This document shows, piece after piece, positions 8,028 through 12,297 of a DNA stretch of 12,297 nt (position 1 is its first letter; every line of letters begins with the position of its first letter). A program made the translations under genes and the position numbers. The notes under the pieces were generated by a model. The model was not told the DNA's origin and did not search any database. It saw nothing but the letters and a program-made list of their open reading frames with translations. Source of the DNA: Deltaproteobacteria bacterium (lineage in GTDB: Bacteria; Desulfobacterota; DSM-4660; Desulfatiglandales; Desulfatiglandaceae); NCBI GenBank assembly GCA_021159525.1, contig JAGHEC010000083.1, positions 1-12,297 of the forward strand. The letters are read 5' to 3'.

Positions 8028-8903
8028 TTAATAACTGAATCCCCGGTAATAGGTTGCCTCCACGCCAAAATTGCAGTTGCTGTCATAGGCCACGGCAAAA
8101 TAGCCGCTGTAGGGACCCCAGTCGTTGCCCCAACTGTTCTTGGCGATAAAAAAGCCTCCGCCGGGAGCAGTGGGATTGTCCACATAGCCGGTGATCAGAA
8201 TGGCGTGCCCCCCCTTATACACCCCTGAGGCATGTTGATATACGCCGCCGCTGTAAGACTTGAAATCGCTGTACACGTCCATCGCAGCCACGAGGGGGCC
8301 GTAAGACACCAGGGCCTGCTTGATGGCTTCAATGTCGATTGTCCACCAGTTGCCGGAGGCATAACCCCAGGACCCGATCCTGCCCACCATGGGGTTCGCG
8401 CAATAGCCTGAGCAAGGACCGTTCGATGCAGTATAGGGCCAGCAGGCCTCCGTGGTTGTACCCGTATTGGCCAGCCAGTCAGACGCATCATTGAGGTAGC
8501 CTCCGTCGCAGTCTCCGGCAGGACAGCAATCGCTTACCAGGACCTCTTCGGAGAGATCAACGGTAAACCCAAACAGGTAATTGGTGGCGGCCTCCAACCA
8601 TGCCACCGGAGCGAAGGCCCAGCAACTGCCGCAGTTGCCCTGATCCCTCACCGGATTTGTGATGGTGCGGCCGATGAAGTTCAGGGCCAGGGGACCCCAG
8701 TCAAACGACGAGGGGAGGCCGTCGCCTGAATCGGTTGTGCCGGCGGCTATGAACTCCACCGGCTTGTTGTATTCCCGATACAGAAGCTTTGTACCCACTC
8801 GACAGATTTCCGTGTTGTCGGCAATGGCCGGCATTGTGCCAAAGCTCCATATAAGAAGGCCAAGAGCGGCCGCCAACCACCAACATGTCTTGCTTTTTTT
8901 CAT
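8028..8903 (-). CDS. Secreted papain-like (C1A) cysteine peptidase
   Basis: This 291-residue protein has a signal peptide at 1-28 (cleavage after AIA), a short linker, then a complete papain fold starting at LPSSFDWG (63-70), the typical mature N terminus of the family. Every active-site element is present: oxyanion Gln88 and nucleophile Cys94 in DQGNCGSCWAF, His233 in GGHAILITGY, and Asn256 in AKNSWGNDWG. Additional cysteines (91, 126, 127, 132, 154, 164, 168) suggest disulfides, which fits an exported enzyme. The region between signal and mature start is only about 34 residues, too short for the usual I29 inhibitory prodomain, so zymogen control would have to work differently. Start ATG 8903 follows AAGGAG seven bases upstream. 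A TTG 18 bases earlier would put the ribosome site inside the gene. It cleaves peptide bonds outside the cytoplasm. The substrate is unknown. Confidence 0.92.
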   Translation of the reverse strand: MKKSKTCWWLAAALGLLIWSFGTMPAIADNTEICRVGTKLLYREYNKPVEFIAAGTTDSGDGLPSSFDWGPLALNFIGRTITNPVRDQGNCGSCWAFAPVAWLEAATNYLFGFTVDLSEEVLVSDCCPAGDCDGGYLNDASDWLANTGTTTEACWPYTASNGPCSGYCANPMVGRIGSWGYASGNWWTIDIEAIKQALVSYGPLVAAMDVYSDFKSYSGGVYQHASGVYKGGHAILITGYVDNPTAPGGGFFIAKNSWGNDWGPYSGYFAVAYDSNCNFGVEATYYRGFSY

Positions 8904-8923
8904 TCTGATTCTCCTTATCAATT

Positions 8924-8951
8924 GTTAAAAAAGTTCACAGCCGTTAAAAAA
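8924..8951 (-). promoter_or_regulatory. Direct-repeat A-tract region upstream of the peptidase gene
   Basis: The 9-mer GTTAAAAAA occurs at 8924-8932 and 8943-8951, 19 bases apart (about two helical turns), just before the peptidase ribosome site. It may be bent promoter DNA or a regulator site. No clear -35/-10 pair can be assigned. Confidence 0.3.
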
Positions 8952-9006
8952 TTGTAAGCGTTCACGGGGTCTTGAGATCTCCCTGATACACTGATATGAG
9001 AAAATC

Positions 9007-9053
9007 GCATCAGCTCAATAATTGGGGGGATAACAGCGACCGTACCACCGGGG
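9007..9053 (-). repeat. Dispersed repeat copy C (47 bp, subtype 2), left arm of the element
   Basis: Read on the minus strand, it matches copy B at 5044-5090 at about 39 of 47 positions. It is inverted relative to copies A, B and D. Confidence 0.75.
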
Positions 9054-9092
9054 CAGGAAGATTTTTCTTGTGCTCCGGGCTGGTCTCTTGAG

Positions 9093-9273
9093 TGACTTAT
9101 CTGCGGGGGAAACCCGCCTGCCAAGGCCAATTGAGCGTTCTTGCCAAGACTTTCGTCCCGTGGATCTGCCATGGCAGAAGGAAGTAACATGGGTAACAAG
9201 GCAATGGCGGGCAGGCTTGCCCCCTTGGCATTCTCGCATTCGTCGAGCTGCGGCTTCCCCCACTGATAAGTCA
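9093..9273. repeat. Inner inverted-repeat unit (181 bp)
   Basis: The two 20-bp ends match 17 of 20 as inverted repeats, with a perfect 14-bp palindrome at 9165-9178. It could be a second element inserted inside the outer one, or one multi-armed structure. Confidence 0.6.
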
Positions 9274-9280
9274 CAAAGAC

Positions 9281-9343
9281 ACGGCGCCCTCCCGGCAGTC
9301 GCGTCAGAAAAACCCTTCTGCCCCCATTTATTGAGCTGTTACG
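9281..9343 (+). repeat. Dispersed repeat copy D (63 bp, subtype 1), right arm of the element
   Basis: It is 60 of 63 identical to copy A at 44-106, including the conserved CAGAA/TTCTG hairpin. It ends two bases beyond the CPBP gene's stop codon, so on the minus strand it would form the start of that transcript's 3' region. Confidence 0.85.
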
Positions 9344-9345
9344 TG

Positions 9346-9990
9346 TTAACTGATGAGCGACAACCCAAAGATTGCCATATTCCCCAGGGCATGGATGGCA
9401 ATGGGGACCATCAGGTTCTTCTCAACCTCATAGGCCAGGCCAAAGACGAGGCCCCCCACGATCTGGGTGATGGGGATGGCTGGGGACACCGGATGCGCCA
9501 GTACAAACGCAAAGGCGCTTAAGAGAATGGCCGGCACGGCCCCCCACCGCCTGAAAAACCCGTACAGGACCCCTCTGAACAGCACCTCTTCCGTAACAGG
9601 GGCAATGACCCCTCCCACAATAAAGAAAAGGATGACAGCCCCTGTTGCATCAGGGAGCGGGGTACGGACCATCGACAGGGCATCCATTCCCATGAGATAG
9701 GCAAGGCCTCCGGCCAGCAAGGCAACAAGCCCGAACCCCGCCGACCATATCAATCCCCTCTTGATTCCGGGAATCATCCCCTGAAGAGACAGCCCGATAA
9801 AGAGCAGGGATTTCCCGCCCGCTGAGACAATCACAACCATGATTCCGGTCTGGATGAGCCGCACAGCGCCGAGAATAACTATGGAATAAACAGGGTCCTT
9901 ACCAATGCCCAATCTGGCGGCTGGTTCCACGGCAATGACCGCCCCGAGACACAGAATCAAGGTCTTTATTCGGATGCGCTCTGTTTCCAC
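9346..9990 (-). CDS. CPBP (Abi/Rce1-like) intramembrane metalloprotease
   Basis: This protein of about 214 residues has several membrane helices and the CPBP signature. The paired glutamates and arginine lie in TEEVLFRG (E134, E135, R139). The first histidine is in FVLAHP (H166) and the second in IAIHALGN (H200, N204). These match the glutamate and histidine motifs of the Rce1-type family, which cleaves substrates in the membrane. In bacteria, members act in bacteriocin self-immunity or in protein maturation. The start is uncertain because the frame stays open far into the upstream gene. GTG 9990 overlaps that gene by 25 bases and falls just before the first helix. TTG 9960 is an alternative, with no good ribosome site for either. 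The overlap with the HEAT gene implies coupled expression, and the two products may interact. The substrate is unknown. Confidence 0.85.
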   Translation of the reverse strand: METERIRIKTLILCLGAVIAVEPAARLGIGKDPVYSIVILGAVRLIQTGIMVVIVSAGGKSLLFIGLSLQGMIPGIKRGLIWSAGFGLVALLAGGLAYLMGMDALSMVRTPLPDATGAVILFFIVGGVIAPVTEEVLFRGVLYGFFRRWGAVPAILLSAFAFVLAHPVSPAIPITQIVGGLVFGLAYEVEKNLMVPIAIHALGNMAIFGLSLIS

Positions 9991-11477
9991 CCCAGTCTCT
10001 TCAGGGCCCGGTAGCCATACCACTGGACGTACCAGTGATCCGAGGCCCTGATCCTTCTCAAGATCTCTTGTATCGCCCCGGAATCGCCTCTCCGACCCAA
10101 AGACTGCAAGGCCATGCAGACCACAGAGGGACACGGGTCATCCAAGAGCTGCATCAGGTCTTCATAGGTATTTTGGGCACGGCTCACACCCATGGCCTTG
10201 GCCAGCCAGTAACGCTCCTGTATTCGGCGGCTTGACAGGAGTTGCCTGTATGCAGGAAAACGCGACACATCCCCCCCGTTGTCTTCCATCCATTTGAGTG
10301 CGGCGACCCTCTCCTGCCATGGGTCAGATGTGAGACGCTCACTGAGGCAAACGGTTTCAGCCGCCTTATGATGGCCTGCCAACAGGGGCATCAGCAGGCA
10401 TATCCCTATCGCCACACAGAGAATGTCAGCCAACACCCTCGCCTTGTTCAGTTGGAAAAAGAGTGTCGCCAGGACCATGACAAGGGTGTACGCGAACAGG
10501 TAGAGAGTGAGAGGAAACCCTATGAGGAGGCCGAAATAGGAAAAACCACGGAAAAACCGATTCTTGTCTGTCCTTAAAGAAAATTGCTCCAGGGCCCTGT
10601 GCGGGGCCGACAAAAAGTCCTTGGCCGTCGTCTTCAGGATTGCTTCCCCCCTGTGTCCAAATATCAAGCCTTCACCTGACCCGCTTATTTCCAGATCAAC
10701 GCGCTCCCCTCCCTTTATGGGGAGATAGTCGTAGGCAAGAAGTTTTTCTGCCAAAAGCTCTTTGAGGCGGCTGTTACCGACCCCATCAAGGGAACAGGTC
10801 TTGAGCGTCTTCTGATTCAGGCTCTTGAATACCTGGGCCGGATAAAGGGTATATTGATAGTAGAAATCCGATACAACCGCGCCGATGGGATTCGACAAAA
10901 GGAGCCTGTCCCGAATGTTGACAAAGAGATCTTTTCCCATCTGGGATCCCCAGAGACAAACCAGAAGGCCAATGGCCGCGGCATGAATGCCGGTTAAAAA
11001 CCAATGGTCCCTAACGGTTCTTGCGGACTTCCCGCTCACTGCAACCCGGAACACTCCAATCGGTATCAAGGCGAAATAGGCGGTTGTCAGGGGCGACCAT
11101 CCCTCCCAGTTTACCGCGGTCATGGATCCGGCCCACACCAAGAGCAGAAAAATCAGGGACCTTCGGCTGCGTCTGAAAAGCCGATCCCATATCCACGCTG
11201 CGGCAAGAGAGACAAGCGAAATACCGGCCCCCGCGCTCAGGGTAAAAAAAAGCCCTCCCCAGACTGCCGGCGCCATATCCTGGAGCCGGTCCATGGCTGC
11301 CTCAGTGGGAACCGTGAGATATCCCGCGTCCCTGATGCTTACCAGGGTATGGTAAAGAGCCCGGTTGGAGAGGTAAACCTGGAGAGAGGCGATGATCTGG
11401 GCTATCAGGAGTCCTGTCAGGACCGCTGTCAGGGGATACCGGGCCACATGCTGTCGCCAGAGTGAAAAGCGGATCAT
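9966..11477 (-). CDS. Polytopic membrane protein with C-terminal HEAT-repeat domain
   Basis: This 503-residue protein has about five helices in the first 180 residues (near 15-35, 72-97, 108-120, 130-147, 160-177), a soluble domain of about 130 residues (180-310), two helices at 312-342 and 347-367, and a helical tail (375-497) of HEAT type. That tail shows units such as SVVCMALQSLGRRGDSGAIQ and ends in WYVQWYGYRALKRLGW. HEAT repeats bind proteins, so an adaptor or regulator function is likely, but I know of no assigned one. ATG 11477 has AAAGG immediately before it, closer than is ideal. A GTG ten codons later is possible. It begins 98 bases after the GspE gene and overlaps the CPBP protease, so it is probably in the same operon. 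I recall similar HEAT/CPBP pairs in Desulfobacterota, from memory only. Confidence 0.8.
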   Translation of the reverse strand: MIRFSLWRQHVARYPLTAVLTGLLIAQIIASLQVYLSNRALYHTLVSIRDAGYLTVPTEAAMDRLQDMAPAVWGGLFFTLSAGAGISLVSLAAAWIWDRLFRRSRRSLIFLLLVWAGSMTAVNWEGWSPLTTAYFALIPIGVFRVAVSGKSARTVRDHWFLTGIHAAAIGLLVCLWGSQMGKDLFVNIRDRLLLSNPIGAVVSDFYYQYTLYPAQVFKSLNQKTLKTCSLDGVGNSRLKELLAEKLLAYDYLPIKGGERVDLEISGSGEGLIFGHRGEAILKTTAKDFLSAPHRALEQFSLRTDKNRFFRGFSYFGLLIGFPLTLYLFAYTLVMVLATLFFQLNKARVLADILCVAIGICLLMPLLAGHHKAAETVCLSERLTSDPWQERVAALKWMEDNGGDVSRFPAYRQLLSSRRIQERYWLAKAMGVSRAQNTYEDLMQLLDDPCPSVVCMALQSLGRRGDSGAIQEILRRIRASDHWYVQWYGYRALKRLGWKQSASE

Positions 11478-11575
11478 CCTTTAATCCCGTGTAACGCGCG
11501 GGCTATGAGGTAAACAGCGAACGGTGAAACCTGAAAACCCCCGGTGCGTAACTGCCGACATAGGTCATCCATCAT
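11478..11575. other. Short gap between GspE and HEAT-protein genes
   Basis: No gene and no strong terminator are seen. On the minus strand CCCG and CGGG flank a 9-base GC-rich loop just before the HEAT gene. The stem is too short to call. Read-through from the secretion ATPase gene is possible. Confidence 0.4.
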
Positions 11576-12297
11576 TTACTGATACGTTACCCGGAAGACC
11601 TCTTCAATGGTCGTAATCCCGTCCAGTACCTTCTGTGCCCCGTCTTGGCGGAGGGTCAACATGCCCTGTTCCACCGCCTTCTGTTTGATCGCATTGGCGT
11701 CAGAGGTCTTTAGTATGAGGGTCCTGATTGCTTCATCCAGGATCATCAGTTCAAATATCCCGGTCCTTCCCTTGAAGCCCGTATTGAGGCACGAAGCACA
11801 TCCCCGTCCGCGATACACGGCCTTCCCTTCGGCCATCTCGGGAGTAATGCCGATACTCTGCAGGGACTCCTTATCCGGCGTATAGGATTCCTTACAGTCC
11901 CGGCAAATGACGCGGACCAGGCGCTGGGCCAGGATGGCCGTCACCGAGGAAGTCACCAGGAATGGCTCTATGCCCATGTCAATAAGCCGGGTAATGGCGC
12001 TGGCTGAATCATTGGTGTGCAGCGTTGAAAAGACCAGGTGCCCGGTCAAGGCGGACTGAGTGGCGATCTCAGCGGTTTCACGGTCGCGTATCTCGCCCAC
12101 CAGAATGACGTCCGGGTCCTGCCGAACAATGGACCGCAGCCCTTTGGCAAAGGTGAGATCAATCTTGGGATTGACTTGGATCTGCCCGATCCCGTCAAGC
12201 TGATATTCAATGGGGTCTTCAATGGTAATAATGTTGATGTCGGTCGTGTTAATGCTGGAGAGGGCCGCATAAAGGGTTGTGGTCTTCCCGCTGCCGG
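11576..12297 (-). CDS. gspE: Type II secretion ATPase GspE (PilB-like), 5' end missing
   Basis: This is the C-terminal 239 residues of a GspE/PilB-type traffic ATPase. The window edge cuts the gene inside the Walker A loop (GSGKTTT). Next come the Asp box (TIEDPIEYQLDGIGQ), Walker B (DPDVILVGEIRDRETAEIA), the His box (TGHLVFSTLHTNDSASA) and the zinc-binding tetracysteine domain (CRDC and CASC, about 40 residues apart), ending in GRTGIFEL. All are intact. The enzyme is a cytoplasmic hexamer that hydrolyses ATP to drive the pseudopilus of the type II secretion system. A type IV pilus PilB cannot be excluded from this part alone, but the VEPFLV-like EPFLVTSSVTAILAQRLVR stretch looks more like GspE. 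GTG 12100 is an internal codon, not the start. No gspF follows downstream, where a HEAT-repeat gene lies instead. Confidence 0.9.
   Translation of the reverse strand, partial: GSGKTTTLYAALSSINTTDINIITIEDPIEYQLDGIGQIQVNPKIDLTFAKGLRSIVRQDPDVILVGEIRDRETAEIATQSALTGHLVFSTLHTNDSASAITRLIDMGIEPFLVTSSVTAILAQRLVRVICRDCKESYTPDKESLQSIGITPEMAEGKAVYRGRGCASCLNTGFKGRTGIFELMILDEAIRTLILKTSDANAIKQKAVEQGMLTLRQDGAQKVLDGITTIEEVFRVTYQ

Larger units (their letters stand above)
9007..9343. mobile_element. Nested palindromic MITE-like element, non-autonomous
   Basis: The outer ends are repeat copies C (minus) and D (plus), whose last 20 or so bases form an imperfect terminal inverted repeat: CATCAGCTCAATAATTGGGG at 9008-9027 against CCCCATTTATTGAGCTGTTA at 9322-9341. 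Inside, TGACTTATCTGCGGGGGAAA (9093-9112) pairs with 9254-9273 at 17 of 20 positions, defining a 181-bp inner palindrome. TCTGCCATGGCAGA (9165-9178) is a perfect 14-bp palindrome near its centre, and small hairpins occur at GCGGG/CCCGC and GGGCA/TGCCC. No transposase is encoded. An open minus-strand frame of up to 118 codons crosses it but looks like repeat DNA, not a gene. The right end stops two bases after the stop codon of the CPBP gene. A target-site duplication is not obvious. The element fills the 442-base gap between the peptidase and CPBP genes. Confidence 0.6.

Noticed and set aside
8918..9274. Minus-strand open frame of 118 codons across the palindromic element
   Set aside because: It runs through the inverted repeats and has no good ribosome site. 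Its sequence follows from repeat DNA, so I do not call it a gene.
9346..9990. CPBP protease read as part of a phage-defence or abortive-infection system
   Set aside because: The Abi name is historical. No toxin, nuclease or other defence gene lies nearby, and the HEAT/GspE context gives no support.
12046..12270. Minus-strand frame of 74 codons at the right edge
   Set aside because: It is out of frame with the GspE gene, whose Walker and Asp-box motifs are clear through the same DNA.

Overview
The window reads as chromosomal DNA of a Gram-negative bacterium, most likely a member of the Desulfobacterota (former Deltaproteobacteria). This is inferred from family resemblance: the type II secretion ATPase, the C-terminal domain of the large secreted protein, the HEAT/CPBP gene pair and good Shine-Dalgarno sites all fit. 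No rRNA or marker gene confirms it. I see no tRNA, rRNA, CRISPR array, phage gene, transposase or integrase.

Left part (1-4895, plus strand). A short repeat copy (44-106) precedes a small membrane protein with a TPR-like middle. Next come a YfhO-type multi-spanning membrane protein and a GT-C/GT39-like glycosyltransferase with a C-terminal TPR tail. The last two overlap by ATGA and are almost certainly co-translated. Together they look like an envelope-glycan module using lipid-linked sugars. The acceptor cannot be read from the sequence.

Middle part (4896-8903, minus strand). Three separately spaced genes for exported proteins follow: a 682-residue beta-rich protein with a regulatory-like domain and an internal duplication of about 210 residues, a 120-residue EF-hand protein, and a papain-family (C1A) cysteine peptidase with an intact active site but no recognisable inhibitory prodomain. 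The first gene ends in a clear intrinsic terminator (5113-5145).

Right part (9346-12297, minus strand). The 3' two-thirds of a GspE-type ATPase gene runs off the window edge. It is followed by a seven-helix membrane protein with a HEAT-repeat tail, whose 3' end overlaps a CPBP (Abi) intramembrane protease gene. The GspE gene and the three exported proteins suggest a secretion theme, but a link is only inferred.

The strongest unexplained signal is non-coding. A family of repeat ends sharing the core ATTTATTGAGCTG occurs four times, always between genes. Two copies in opposite orientation bound a nested palindromic element at 9007-9343, which has an inner 20-bp inverted repeat and a 14-bp perfect palindrome near its middle. 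It resembles a MITE or REP-like element without a transposase. Apart from this, the window is fairly ordinary accessory and envelope gene content. I found no convincing new multi-gene defence or metabolic system.
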